Shown here piece after piece: positions 26,593 to 34,893 of a DNA stretch of 64,000 nucleotides. Position 1 is the stretch's first letter; the number at the start of each line of letters is the position of its first letter. Position numbers and translations under genes: made by a program. The notes beneath the pieces were generated by a model. That model did not search any database. It was not told the origin of the DNA and saw nothing but the letters and a program-made list of their open reading frames with translations. Origin of the DNA: an uncultured Oscillibacter sp. (GTDB lineage: Bacteria > Bacillota > Clostridia > Oscillospirales > Oscillospiraceae); assembly GCA_910589315.1 (NCBI GenBank), contig CAJUTB010000005.1, forward strand, positions 1 through 64,000, read 5' to 3'.

Positions 26593-26646
26593 GGGCCGGG
26601 CGCTGTCCCGGTCCGTTCTGCCGGGAGGCTGCGGCTCTTACGGCCT

Positions 26647-26667
26647 GGGCGGGCGAGAGGCCCGCCC
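26647..26667. terminator. GC-rich palindrome between convergent genes
   Basis: GGGCGGGC (26647-26654) pairs with GCCCGCCC (26660-26667) over a short loop, ending one base before the stop of the IclR gene. It lacks a T-run on either side except CTAC, so it may be a weak bidirectional terminator or a dispersed palindromic repeat; only one copy is in this window. Confidence 0.4.
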
Positions 26668-27444
26668 CTACAAAGCCGTTTCCCGGTAGCCCAGCAGCCG
26701 GGAGATGTTTTCTGCCGTGCGCCGGACCGCGTCGGTCATGAGGGACTGGTCCTCCATCATGCGGTAGTCCGGACCGGAAACGCTGACCGCCGCAATGACC
26801 CGGCGGTCTACGTCGTAAATCGGCGCGCTGAAGCAGATGAGTCCCACTTCAATCTCGCCGTCGTCCACGGCGTAGCCGTCCCGGCGGGCCTTTTTCAGCT
26901 GCTTCTGAAGCTGTTGTGGGTCCGTGATGGTGTGGCTGGTGAGAGGATGGGCCTCCTGAGCCATCCATTGGAAATAGGAGTCGAGATAGGCGTCGCTTTG
27001 ATAGGCCAGGAGGATTTTTCCGCAGCTGGTGGCATAAGCCGGAGCGCGGGTTCCCACCTGGGTGTTGCAGACAATGGAACGGTGTGTCTCCACCTTGTCC
27101 AGATAGTAAATATCGTGTTCCAGGAGTGCGCTGAGGTTGATGGTTTCCCGGACAGCGGCGCTGAGCTGTTCCAGTTCGGGGCGGGCGATGCGCCGCAGGT
27201 CGGACTGTCCTACGACCGCGCTGGACAATTGCAGCAGCCTTGGACCGATCTGGTAGCTTTTGCGGACGGGGTCCTGTATCAGATACTGACGCTCCGCCAG
27301 CGTGGACACCTGCCGGAAGACGGTGGTTGTCGGAAGGTTGAGATGATTGACCAGAGCTTTCAAGGTCCATTCGGTGCGGTCGTCTGCGAAACATTCCAGG
27401 ATTTGCAGGGCGCGGAGAATACTGGAGACCTGTTCTTTTGCCAT
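26668..27444 (-). CDS. IclR-family transcriptional regulator
   Basis: The 258-residue protein has an N-terminal winged helix (SILRALQILECF, WTLKALVNHLNLPTTTVFRQVSTLAERQYL) and a C-terminal IclR effector domain (YLDKVETHRSIVCNTQVGTRAPAYATSCGKILLAY and GYAVDDGEIEVGLICFSAPI). IclR proteins usually control catabolic genes in response to a small organic ligand. It is divergent from fabZ, 181 bases apart, so fabZ or itself could be a target; the ligand is unknown. Confidence 0.93.
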   Translation of the reverse strand: MAKEQVSSILRALQILECFADDRTEWTLKALVNHLNLPTTTVFRQVSTLAERQYLIQDPVRKSYQIGPRLLQLSSAVVGQSDLRRIARPELEQLSAAVRETINLSALLEHDIYYLDKVETHRSIVCNTQVGTRAPAYATSCGKILLAYQSDAYLDSYFQWMAQEAHPLTSHTITDPQQLQKQLKKARRDGYAVDDGEIEVGLICFSAPIYDVDRRVIAAVSVSGPDYRMMEDQSLMTDAVRRTAENISRLLGYRETAL

Positions 27445-27502
27445 GAGAATATCTTCCTTTATAATGGATGAATTTTTTCGGGCCGGAGGCGTTTGGAGCG
27501 TC

Positions 27503-27531
27503 TTGACAAAGGCCCCAAAAGGGCATATGAT
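27503..27531 (+). promoter_or_regulatory. Strong promoter of fabZ
   Basis: TTGACA at 27503-27508 and TATGAT at 27526-27531 are 17 bases apart. Overlapping and following the -10 is an imperfect palindrome (ATGCATTATAGCAT) with a further GGCAT half site, which could bind a regulator such as the divergent IclR protein. Confidence 0.7.
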
Positions 27532-27625
27532 GCATTATAGCATAAAATGGCATGGTTTGGGAATGCGGATACATAATTTTTCGGAAATTCTTTCCGTATG
27601 CCGGAAATAATAAGGAGGACGTTGT

Positions 27626-28069
27626 ATGTCGGAAGTGTTGAAGCTGAATCATGAGGAAGTTATGAAGATCATTCCCCACCGGGACCCGATTCTGCTGATT
27701 GACGAAGTAAGCGAGCTGGTTCCGGGCGAGGAAATTCGGGCGTCATACAGAATAGACCCGGACAAGGAAATTTTCAAGGGCCACTTCCCCGGCGACCCGG
27801 TGTTTCCTGGCGCGTATACCGTAGAGGCCACGGCCCAGGCGTCGGATATTCTGCTGATGACGAAACCCGCTTATGCTGGAAAGGTGCCGCTGTTTCTGGG
27901 AATCAACAACGTGAAATTCAAGAAAAAGGTTCTGCCCGGCGACACGCTGGAAATCCATGCGAAGCTGGCCAGTGAGCGGGCGGAAAAGGCGATTGCCACC
28001 TGCAAATGCGAGGCGTATGTTGGCGGCGAGATCGCGGCGGAAACGGAAATTACCATTGCCATGCGGTGA
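27626..28069 (+). CDS. fabZ: 3-hydroxyacyl-[acyl-carrier-protein] dehydratase
   Basis: The 147-residue hot-dog protein dehydrates 3-hydroxyacyl-ACP in fatty acid elongation. It has IIPHRDPILLIDEV with the catalytic His, and GHFPGDPVFPGAYTVEATAQ with the catalytic Glu; the helix carries Tyr-Thr where many FabZ have Val-Leu. AAGGAGG precedes the ATG. It is alone, not in a fab cluster, with its own promoter and terminator, so it may be a second copy or serve a specialised lipid. Confidence 0.92.
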   Translation: MSEVLKLNHEEVMKIIPHRDPILLIDEVSELVPGEEIRASYRIDPDKEIFKGHFPGDPVFPGAYTVEATAQASDILLMTKPAYAGKVPLFLGINNVKFKKKVLPGDTLEIHAKLASERAEKAIATCKCEAYVGGEIAAETEITIAMR

Positions 28070-28076
28070 AAAACAG

Positions 28077-28107
28077 CCCCCGGATTTGATGGAATCCGGG
28101 GGTTTCT
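28077..28107 (+). terminator. Terminator of fabZ
   Basis: CCCCCGGATT (28077-28086) pairs perfectly with AATCCGGGGG (28093-28102), then TTTCT. Confidence 0.85.
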
Positions 28108-28112
28108 CCGTC

Positions 28113-29033
28113 TCAAAAGCGTTGCAGAAGTTCTCCGCCCTCCGGGAAGTCCCGAAGGCAGCGGCGCAGGTCGCCGGGAAGGGGAGCGGTGAGCTGGAGG
28201 CGTTGGCCGGTAACGGGATGGAGCAGCGTCAGGGCGCGGGCGTGGAGCGCGGGCCGGGCGATTTCCTCCGGCGTTTCTGTGCCGTACAGCCAGTCCCCCA
28301 GAAGCGGACAGCCGATATGGGCCATGTGGACGCGAAGCTGGTGTGTGCGTCCGGTTTCGGGCCGTAGGCGGACCAGCGAGCGGGTTCCTCCAACGGCCAG
28401 GACTTCGTAATGAGAGACCGCAGGCGCGCCGTCGGGCCGGACCATCCGGGCGACCACGGAAGTTTCGTCGCGGCCAATGGGTGCGTCGACGGTTCCAGCG
28501 GGCGGCTGCGGCACGCCGGTGCAGACCGCCAGATATTCGCGCTGAAAACGGTCCGTGTGCAGGGCGCGGCGGAGGAGGTCGTGAACATACCCGCTTTTTG
28601 CGACGGCCATGAGACCAGTGGTTCCCTTGTCCAGACGGTTGACGGGATGGAAAATAAAATTCGTGCCGCGGCTCCAGGCCAGTGCGCCGGCGACGGTCGG
28701 GGTATCCGGATAGAAATTGGAGGCGTGAGCGGTCATGCCTGCGGGTTTGTTGACAATCAGCAGGTGTCCGTCCTCCCAGACCACCAGCAGGGGCCAGTTA
28801 CCGGGTGTAATAGCCGTTTTAGGAGGGCGGTTGTCTCCGGTTTTTACCCGCAGCTCCTCTCCGGCCCGGAGAATATACGTCGTACGGACGGGCCGACCGT
28901 TTACCAGGATGCCGTTTTCTATCCGGGTGAGCCGCGAGATGGCGTGAGAGGAAAAATGCAGCGTTGCCCGCAGGATATGCCGGACGGTGGAGCCGCCTTC
29001 CTCGGGTAGAATGGTGCGCGTGATGGTTTCCAT
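28113..29033 (-). CDS. RluA-family RNA pseudouridine synthase
   Basis: The 306-residue product has an N-terminal S4-like RNA-binding segment (TVRHILRATLHFSSHAISRL, ILVNGRPVRTTYILRAGEEL) and the RluA catalytic domain with HPVNRLDKGTTGLM, whose Asp is the nucleophile, and LRPETGRTHQLRVHMAHIGCPLLGDWLYG. It isomerises uridines in rRNA or tRNA; which ones cannot be told. AAGGGGG lies seven bases before the ATG at 29033; a longer frame to 29168 lacks support. Confidence 0.92.
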   Translation of the reverse strand: METITRTILPEEGGSTVRHILRATLHFSSHAISRLTRIENGILVNGRPVRTTYILRAGEELRVKTGDNRPPKTAITPGNWPLLVVWEDGHLLIVNKPAGMTAHASNFYPDTPTVAGALAWSRGTNFIFHPVNRLDKGTTGLMAVAKSGYVHDLLRRALHTDRFQREYLAVCTGVPQPPAGTVDAPIGRDETSVVARMVRPDGAPAVSHYEVLAVGGTRSLVRLRPETGRTHQLRVHMAHIGCPLLGDWLYGTETPEEIARPALHARALTLLHPVTGQRLQLTAPLPGDLRRCLRDFPEGGELLQRF

Positions 29034-29085
29034 GAAGGTTCCCCCTTTTTGGATACAGCATAGCACAAACGCGGCCGTTTTTCCA

Positions 29086-29120
29086 GAAAAAAAGAACAGG
29101 AAGGCACGTCCTTCCTGTTC
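29086..29120 (-). terminator. Terminator of the deacetylase gene
   Basis: Read on the minus strand, an eleven-pair perfect stem (GAACAGGAAGG with CCTTCCTGTTC, 29094-29120) is followed by TTTTTTT, just past the stop of the gene at 29125. Confidence 0.85.
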
Positions 29121-29124
29121 CGCC

Positions 29125-29826
29125 TTATGGGTTTCCATTGCGGTACATGGCCCCCGCCTGGGGGTCAATGCCGTTGAGGAGGAGAAGTTCTTTCACGGTT
29201 ACAAACCAGTAGCCTTTTTCCGCCAGCACATCCACAATCCGCAGGGCGGCGTCGACGGAGGTGGGGTAGATGTCGTGCAGAAGAATGATGCTGTTGGGCT
29301 GTACGTTCTGCAAAACGGCCTGCACCACCTTTTCCGTGTCGCGGCTCTCCCAATCCCGGGGATCTACGGACCACTTGACCATAGGAACCGTAATCAAATC
29401 CTCCGAGCCGGGAGATACTAAGCCGTAAGGCGGGCGAAGCCAGTATTCGCCGCCCCCCAGCAGTGATTCCAGGATTTCCTCCGTCCGGCCTACCTCCTGA
29501 GAGATCAACGCCGGACTGGCGTCGGCCAGACGCTGATGACTCCAGGTGTGGTTGCCGATCTGATGGCCCTCGTCCCGCATCCGCGCAACGAGTTCCTGAT
29601 TGGCTTCGATCTGTTCGCCCACCAGAAAAAAAGTTGCGCTGGCATCCCGGTCCCGCAGACCGTTCAGAAGGCGGTCCGTAGTGCCCTTTCGGGGGCCGTC
29701 GTCAAAGGTCAGGGCGACATATTTGATGTCCTCGGCCATTTCCGCCGGCCCAGCCACAGGCGTTGTACCGCAGGCGGTAAGGCTGATGAGCGACAGCGAC
29801 AAAAAAAGAAGGATTCGTTTTTCCAT
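29125..29826 (-). CDS. Polysaccharide deacetylase lipoprotein
   Basis: The 233-residue product begins with a lipoprotein signal (MEKRILLFLSLSLISLTAC) and has a NodB/CE4 deacetylase domain: TFDDGP with the catalytic and metal Asp, GNHTWSHQ with the two metal His, RPPYG, and LLHDIYPTSV with the C-terminal His. It would remove acetyl groups from peptidoglycan or another surface glycan outside the membrane. The start at 29826 follows GAGCGGG. Length is typical. Confidence 0.9.
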   Translation of the reverse strand: MEKRILLFLSLSLISLTACGTTPVAGPAEMAEDIKYVALTFDDGPRKGTTDRLLNGLRDRDASATFFLVGEQIEANQELVARMRDEGHQIGNHTWSHQRLADASPALISQEVGRTEEILESLLGGGEYWLRPPYGLVSPGSEDLITVPMVKWSVDPRDWESRDTEKVVQAVLQNVQPNSIILLHDIYPTSVDAALRIVDVLAEKGYWFVTVKELLLLNGIDPQAGAMYRNGNP

Positions 29827-29931
29827 TTCCCGCTCCCCCCAGTCATTTTCAGGGATAGCTTGTGCAGGAGCGCGGAAAATACGAGTGGGAAAATCTGTCG
29901 GTTTTTCATAAAGGTCCGGAAAATGCAACGT

Positions 29932-29965
29932 CCCCTGGCAAAAGGCCCATGCCTTCTGCCAGGGG
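29932..29965 (-). terminator. Hairpin after rplS
   Basis: CCCCTGGCA pairs with TGCCAGGGG and an inner AAGGC with GCCTT, giving a long stem 18 bases past the rplS stop on the minus strand. The T-tract after it is poor (it reads ACGTTGCATTTT), so it may be processed rather than purely intrinsic. Confidence 0.6.
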
Positions 29966-29983
29966 AATCGGAGGTTGCTGGAA

Positions 29984-30325
29984 TTACAGCTTTTCCTTGA
30001 TCTTGGCCCGCTTGCCGACGCGGCCGCGCAGGTAGTACAGCTTGGCGCGGCGAACCGAGCCGTTACGGACGACCTGGATGGTGTCGATGGAGGGAGAGTG
30101 GACGGGGAAGACCTTCTCTACGCCGACGCCATAGGAAATTCTGCGGACGGTGATGGTTTCTTCAATACCGCCGTGCTTCTTGGCGATGACGGTGCCCTCG
30201 AAGACCTGGATACGCTCGCGGGAGCCTTCCTTGACCTTCACGTGAACGCGCACGGTGTCGCCGATCTGCACCTTGGGCTGTTCTTTTTGCAGAATGTCCT
30301 TGTTCAGTTCCTGAATGAGATTCAT
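29984..30325 (-). CDS. rplS: 50S ribosomal protein L19
   Basis: The 113-residue product is L19, at the interface of the ribosomal subunits: MNLIQELNKDILQKEQPKVQ, GDTVRVHVKVKEGSRERIQ, FEGTVIAKKHGGI, ETITVRRISYGVGVEKVFP and KLYYLRGRVGKRAKIKE. It stands alone here without rimM-trmD-rpsP and has its own promoter and a leader of about 90 bases, where autogenous control is possible. Confidence 0.98.
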   Translation of the reverse strand: MNLIQELNKDILQKEQPKVQIGDTVRVHVKVKEGSRERIQVFEGTVIAKKHGGIEETITVRRISYGVGVEKVFPVHSPSIDTIQVVRNGSVRRAKLYYLRGRVGKRAKIKEKL

Positions 30326-30418
30326 GGGATAATTCCTCCAGTCAATTATAGGCGTTCATGCCGCGAACAACGCGCCAGCTCCGGCGCACGACAGAGGACC
30401 GCCCTTTGTAGCCCGTCT

Positions 30419-30447
30419 AGGATACCACAATCTTCGGGAGATTGCAA
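30419..30447 (-). promoter_or_regulatory. Promoter of rplS
   Basis: On the minus strand TTGCAA (30447-30442) and TATCCT (30424-30419) are 17 bases apart, giving a leader of about 90 bases before the rplS start. Confidence 0.65.
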
Positions 30448-30529
30448 GATTTTTCTTGATTTTTTTGACAGAATTCCGCCCAGCTGCCCGGAAGACCGGA
30501 CAAAACGGGCGGAATTTCGGTTTTCGGCC

Positions 30530-31954
30530 TCAACCTGTGGGAATCCAGCGGCCCCGCAGCAGGCGGATCAGGAACAGAACGCCCCGCACGCACAATTCGC
30601 CGCACATAGCGAACCAGACGCCAGGGAGTCCCAGCGCAGGGGCGAGGAGGATGGAGGCCGTGACGCGGACGCCCCACATACTGAACAGGTTCAAGAGGCT
30701 GGGGACCAGCGTATCACCTGCGCCCCGCAGCGCGCCCGTCGCCACAATGGAGACGGCAAACAACGGCTCGGCAAAGGCTTCGATCCGCAGCACGTAGGTG
30801 CCAAGGGCCTGAATTTCCAGATCCGGCGTCAGCAGGGCGAACATCCAGGGCGCAAAGAGGAACATCAAAACGCCGGCGAAGCTCATGACGGCGGCTCCCA
30901 GAGCAACCGTCAGGCGGGCGAACCGCTGGGCCAGATCCCGCCGGTCTGCGCCGATGCTCTGGCCCACCAGAGTGGTAGCCGCTGTGGCAATGCCGTGACC
31001 CGGCATATAGCACAGGCTCTCCGCCGTTACCGCCAGAGAATTTGCCGCCATGGAGACGGTGCCCAGAGGCGCGACGATGCGAGTGGTGACGATCTGCGCG
31101 CTGCTCAGGATAGCGCGTTCCAGGGCCATTGGCAGAGCCAGGCGCGCCGCGGCCCGGAGACAGGGCGAGGTCAGACGCCAGCTGCCGCCCGGCGACAAAC
31201 GCAGCCTGGGGGAACGGAAACAGAGGGCGTAGAGCATCAAAGAGGCGGTGATTCCTTCGGACAGGGCGGTCCCCAGGGCCGCCCCGGCGACACCAAGTCC
31301 GGCTCCCGGCAAAACGAGCCGCAGGCCCAGAAAAGACGCCGTTCGAGTGGGAAAAATAAGCAGACTGTTCAGGACCACATCCAGAAAACACATCACGATA
31401 TTCAGCAGGCTGGGCGTACGCATATCGCCGCTGCATTGCAGCATTCCGCCCGCCGCCTGGCGGAGCTGGATTGCCGGAAGGGCACAGGCGTAAATAAAAA
31501 AGTAGCGGGAGGCGTCGGGGCAGATGGCGGGTTCTCCGTGGAGCCAGAGCGGGAGTTTTCCGCTGAGAAATATACCAATGATGCCCAGCAGCAGGCCAAA
31601 GAGCAGGGAAACCAGAAGCCCTTGTCTGAGAACGTTCTGCGCCTCTCCGTCTTTTTCGGCCCCGATCAGGTGCGCGACCTGCACGGCAAAGCCGGTGGAG
31701 GCGGCGACGCACAGCCCGCCAAACAGCCAAGTAGTGGTGGAGACCAGGCCGATGGCGGCGGACGCGCTGCCGCCCAGGCTTCCCACCATGGCGGCGTCAA
31801 TGTACTGCATGGCAATCGCGCTGATTTCCGCCAGAATCGCGGGGATGCTCAGCTGAATAATCAAACGGAGCTGCTGCCGGAGGGGCGGCGTGTCCCCCTG
31901 GTGCAGCCAATCGCTTAATTCCAGTTTTGCTGTCGTAAAAATCGCCCCTTTCAT
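30530..31954 (-). CDS. MATE-family efflux transporter
   Basis: The 474-residue protein has about twelve hydrophobic helices in two similar halves, beginning LRLIIQLSIPAILAEISAIAMQYIDAAMVGSLG, the usual MATE entry with the AAIGL stretch after it. The second half repeats the pattern (ALPMALERAILSSAQIVTTRIVAPLG). It should export cationic drugs or metabolites with a cation gradient; the substrate is unknown. A second, distinct MATE gene lies at 39805. Its start is 24 bases from the stop of the PIN-like gene, and both read leftward, so they may form an operon. Confidence 0.93.
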   Translation of the reverse strand: MKGAIFTTAKLELSDWLHQGDTPPLRQQLRLIIQLSIPAILAEISAIAMQYIDAAMVGSLGGSASAAIGLVSTTTWLFGGLCVAASTGFAVQVAHLIGAEKDGEAQNVLRQGLLVSLLFGLLLGIIGIFLSGKLPLWLHGEPAICPDASRYFFIYACALPAIQLRQAAGGMLQCSGDMRTPSLLNIVMCFLDVVLNSLLIFPTRTASFLGLRLVLPGAGLGVAGAALGTALSEGITASLMLYALCFRSPRLRLSPGGSWRLTSPCLRAAARLALPMALERAILSSAQIVTTRIVAPLGTVSMAANSLAVTAESLCYMPGHGIATAATTLVGQSIGADRRDLAQRFARLTVALGAAVMSFAGVLMFLFAPWMFALLTPDLEIQALGTYVLRIEAFAEPLFAVSIVATGALRGAGDTLVPSLLNLFSMWGVRVTASILLAPALGLPGVWFAMCGELCVRGVLFLIRLLRGRWIPTG

Positions 31955-31978
31955 TGCGGCGTGTGTCGGACTGGCGGC

Positions 31979-32629
31979 TTAAAATTCCGCGCAGGATTTC
32001 AGGGTATTGTAGACGGCGAGGCCGTCCCGGCGGCCAAAACGGCGAAGGGCGTCGAGATAAATGACCTTGGGTGTTTTTCCGTTTTTGAGGAGTTCCTCGA
32101 TCTCCCCGGTGCGGGCGGAGAGGGCTGTACCGGCGAAGGCTTCGTCCAGCTGCCGCCGGAGGTGGATGCTTTCCGCATAGGCGGAGTAGAAATTCCCGAT
32201 GTCCGTGCTTTTCAGACGGGCGTGAATGAGGGCGGTGCGCTGGTTGGGCTTGTTTGCGCTGATGATGCTGCGCTCAATGCTGTCGCAGATCAGCACCTGA
32301 TGCTGGACAGCGGCGCAGGAGGCCCAATAGTCCCGGAGGGCGTGGAAGCCGTCGTCCCGGCTGATGATGGCAAGGCTGCCGTTGTAGCCGCCGCCGTAAA
32401 TTTCCCCCAGACGGGTGGCAATGTAAAAATCCAGGGCGTTTTTGTGGGGCTTGATGAGCTTGCAGACTTCAAAGGTACAACCGGACGCCTTGATTTCCTC
32501 CAGATACCGCGCCTCCATGTTGGGAACGGCGGCGCTGTAAAAGATAATCACATGGTCGGAATTTTCCAGGTATTCCGTCCCCTGCATCCCTGCGTTTTTA
32601 ACATTTTCAAAGTCAATCAAAAAGTACAT
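31979..32629 (-). CDS. PIN-like domain protein
   Basis: The 216-residue product begins MYFLIDFENVKNAGMQGTEY, followed by SDHVIIFYS, KPHKNALDFYIATRLGEIYGGG and LAIISRDDGFHAL. The spaced acidic residues (DFEN, DF, SRDDG) fit a PIN/NYN-like nuclease fold of the kind seen in clostridial genomes. The C-terminal 80 residues are helical and unrecognised. RNase activity is inferred from fold only. GGAAGGAGGG lies upstream of the ATG. It is divergent from guaB and precedes the MATE gene. Confidence 0.75.
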   Translation of the reverse strand: MYFLIDFENVKNAGMQGTEYLENSDHVIIFYSAAVPNMEARYLEEIKASGCTFEVCKLIKPHKNALDFYIATRLGEIYGGGYNGSLAIISRDDGFHALRDYWASCAAVQHQVLICDSIERSIISANKPNQRTALIHARLKSTDIGNFYSAYAESIHLRRQLDEAFAGTALSARTGEIEELLKNGKTPKVIYLDALRRFGRRDGLAVYNTLKSCAEF

Positions 32630-32811
32630 AAATTCCCTCCTTCCAACAAATCTCGTATAATGGCATCATAGCATATTTTCCAGGCGGTGTACAGCGTTGA
32701 GGAAAGTTTACAGAAAGTTCATGAACGGCCGGGGGATAAAATGGAATGGGGGGAATGGCATCCCCTTCAAAGCCCTTTGAAAAAGTCCCCGAAAAAACCC
32801 GGAAAAGGGGG

Positions 32812-32841
32812 TTGACAAGCCTGCCGGGAACGGTGTATACT
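32812..32841 (+). promoter_or_regulatory. Promoter of guaB
   Basis: TTGACA at 32812-32817 and TATACT at 32836-32841 are 18 bases apart. The leader of about 25 bases has no room for a purine riboswitch. Confidence 0.75.
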
Positions 32842-32871
32842 CTTTGAAATTTTAAGAAAGAGGTGTCCCCC

Positions 32872-34383
32872 ATGGCTTATTTTTTCCAGGAACCCTCCCG
32901 CACGTTCAGCGAATACCTGCTGGTTCCCGGCTACTCCTCCGCGGACTGCATTCCTGCCAATGTTTCCCTGAAAACGCCCGTGGTGAAGTATCGAAAAGGC
33001 GAGGAATGCCCCCTGACGATGAATGTTCCGATGGTTTCCGCCGTGATGCAGGCTGTCTCCGGCGAAAAGATGGGCGTCGGCCTGGCGAAAGAAGGCGGCA
33101 TCGCCTTTATTTATGTGTCCCAGCCCATTGAGGAACAGGCCGATATGGTCCGCCGCGTCAAGGGCTATAAGGCGGGGTTTGTCACCAGCGACTCCAATCT
33201 TTGCCTGACGGACACCTTGGAGGACGTGCTGGAACTGAAGGAGCGGACGGGACATTCCACCATGGCCGTCACCGACGACGGCACCGGCGCCGGGAAACTC
33301 CTGGGCCTGGTGGCCAGCCGGGACTACCGCGTCAGCCGCATGGATCCCGCGACCCCGGTTTCGGCGTTCATGACGCCGTTTGAGAAACTGATTTACGCCC
33401 CCGAGGGCACCACTTTGAAAGAGGCCAACAACATCCTCTGGGACCGGAAGCTGAACGCCCTGCCGATTGTGTCGGAAGACCAGCGGCTGGTGTCCTTCGT
33501 GTTCCGGAAGGACTACGATTCCCACAAGGAAAATCCCCTGGAATTGCTGGACAAGCAGAAACGTTATGTAGTCGGCGCGGGCATCAACACGCGGGATTAT
33601 GCCGAGCGGGTGCCCGCCCTGGTAGAAGCCGGCGCGGACGTGCTGGTAATCGACTCCTCCGAGGGCTACTCCGAGTGGCAGGCCCGGACGCTGAAATGGG
33701 TGCGGGAGCACTACGGCGACACGGTGAAGGTCGGCGCAGGCAATGTGGTGGACGGCGAGGGCTTCCGCTTCCTGGCGGACGCTGGAGCGGATTTCGTGAA
33801 AATCGGCATCGGCGGCGGCTCCATCTGCATCACCCGGGAGACCAAGGGCATTGGCCGCGGACAGGCCACGGCGGTTATCGACGTGGCGGCGGAACGGGAC
33901 CGGTACTTCGAGGAAACCGGCGTTTACGTGCCGATCTGCGCCGACGGCGGCATAGTGCAGGATTATCACCTGACCCTGGCTCTGGCCATGGGCGCGGACT
34001 TCTGTATGCTGGGCCGGTATTTCTCCCGGTTTGACGAATCCCCGACCAGTAAGGTGCTGATTGGCGGAAGCTACATGAAAGAGTATTGGGGCGAGGGCAG
34101 CGCCCGCGCCCGGAACTGGCAGCGGTACGATCTGGGCGGCGCGTCGAAGCTGAGTTTTGAGGAGGGCGTGGATTCCTATGTCCCCTATGCCGGTTCTCTC
34201 TCCGACGGCATGGCGACAACCTTGAGCAAAATACGCTCGACGATGTGCAACTGCGGCGCGCTGACCATCCCGGAGCTGCGGGAGAAGGCGAAACTGACGC
34301 TGGTCTCCTCCGTGTCCATCGTGGAGGGCGGCGCGCATGACGTTCTGTTGAAAGACTCCGCAGGCGCGGCGGGCCGAAACTGA
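32872..34383 (+). CDS. guaB: IMP dehydrogenase
   Basis: The 503-residue enzyme oxidises IMP to XMP, the committed step to GMP. It has the TIM barrel (MNVPMVSAVMQAVSGEKMGVGLAKEGGI), two CBS modules between about residues 95 and 210, VLVIDSSEGYS, VGAGNVVDGEGF, and the catalytic cysteine loop in GIGGGSICITRETKGIGRG. The loop has GGG and RET where classic enzymes have GSG and QEV, a variant I associate with Clostridia. GAGGTG precedes the ATG. A strong terminator follows. Confidence 0.93.
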   Translation: MAYFFQEPSRTFSEYLLVPGYSSADCIPANVSLKTPVVKYRKGEECPLTMNVPMVSAVMQAVSGEKMGVGLAKEGGIAFIYVSQPIEEQADMVRRVKGYKAGFVTSDSNLCLTDTLEDVLELKERTGHSTMAVTDDGTGAGKLLGLVASRDYRVSRMDPATPVSAFMTPFEKLIYAPEGTTLKEANNILWDRKLNALPIVSEDQRLVSFVFRKDYDSHKENPLELLDKQKRYVVGAGINTRDYAERVPALVEAGADVLVIDSSEGYSEWQARTLKWVREHYGDTVKVGAGNVVDGEGFRFLADAGADFVKIGIGGGSICITRETKGIGRGQATAVIDVAAERDRYFEETGVYVPICADGGIVQDYHLTLALAMGADFCMLGRYFSRFDESPTSKVLIGGSYMKEYWGEGSARARNWQRYDLGGASKLSFEEGVDSYVPYAGSLSDGMATTLSKIRSTMCNCGALTIPELREKAKLTLVSSVSIVEGGAHDVLLKDSAGAAGRN

Positions 34384-34398
34384 ATCCTGGAATCATTT

Positions 34399-34437
34399 GG
34401 CTGGACCGTTTTAGCGGTCCGGCCATTTTCCTTTTTT
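34399..34437 (+). terminator. Terminator of guaB, overlapping the end of the XRE gene
   Basis: GGCTGGACCG pairs with CGGTCCGGCC over a TTTTAG loop, followed by ATTTTCCTTTTTT. The 3' arm includes the last codons of the convergent XRE gene (stop at 34411). Confidence 0.8.
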
Positions 34438-34632
34438 CAGGCCCAGGACGTAATCTGCGCTGACGCGGTAAAACGCGCACAGCGTCCGCAGGTGGCGCAC
34501 CGGCATTTCGTTGACGCCCCGCTCGTAGCGGGAATAGACCTGCTGAGTGGTTTTCAAAAGCTGGGCAATCTGGTCCTGTGTGTAATCGTGGTCCTCCCGC
34601 AGTTCCCTTAAAATCTCGTAGTATGTTTTCAT
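34411..34632 (-). CDS. Small XRE-family transcriptional regulator
   Basis: The 73-residue protein is nearly all helix-turn-helix: LRELREDHDYTQDQIAQLLKTTQQVYSRYERGVNEMPVRHL followed by LCAFYRVSADYVLGL. Its ribosome site AAGGAG is inside a predicted hairpin (34639-34669), suggesting translational control. It is divergent from the membrane-protein gene at 34894, and a pair of direct repeats in the gap may be its operators. Confidence 0.92.
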   Translation of the reverse strand: MKTYYEILRELREDHDYTQDQIAQLLKTTQQVYSRYERGVNEMPVRHLRTLCAFYRVSADYVLGLKKGKWPDR

Positions 34633-34638
34633 TGCCCT

Positions 34639-34669
34639 GAACTCCTTCGAAAAGATCCGTCAGGAGTTC
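34639..34669 (-). promoter_or_regulatory. Hairpin sequestering the ribosome site of the XRE gene
   Basis: On the minus strand GAACTCCT (34669-34662) can pair perfectly with AGGAGTTC (34646-34639), which contains the Shine-Dalgarno of the gene starting at 34632. It could also be the terminator for rightward transcription since ATTTTTT follows on the plus strand. Confidence 0.4.
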
Positions 34670-34678
34670 ATTTTTTCA

Positions 34679-34721
34679 TACGCTTGAAATGATGTATTGA
34701 TCTTACGCTTGATATGGTGTA
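34679..34721. repeat. Two 18-base direct repeats in the divergent gap
   Basis: TACGCTTGAAATGATGTA (34679-34696) and TACGCTTGATATGGTGTA (34704-34721) match at 16 of 18 bases and are offset by 25 bases. They overlap a candidate rightward promoter, so they look like operator sites, most simply for the adjacent XRE protein. Confidence 0.5.
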
Positions 34722-34725
34722 GAAT
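34697..34725 (+). promoter_or_regulatory. Candidate promoter of the membrane protein gene at 34894
   Basis: TTGATC at 34697-34702 and TAGAAT at 34720-34725 are 17 bases apart. The second direct repeat fills the spacer. The leader would be about 160 bases and holds nothing else I recognise. Confidence 0.45.
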
Positions 34726-34893
34726 TTGTATGATATTTGGAATTTCGTGTATATTGAGCGGGAAAGCAGGGATTGTCTGCGGAGGGGAGGCGTTGTGCGG
34801 TGACAAACAGAATTTGATAAAGTGCGGAATGTCGTGACGAAATGTACTGCACGGACAAAACGGAAATTAAAAAAGTAAGGGAAGGAATCAACC

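Noticed and set aside
29975..31918. 647-codon plus-strand frame opposite rplS and the MATE gene
   Set aside because: It spans two certain genes and their gap on the other strand; composition is that of an antisense shadow.
32842..32871. Purine riboswitch before guaB
   Set aside because: Only about 25 bases of leader follow the promoter.
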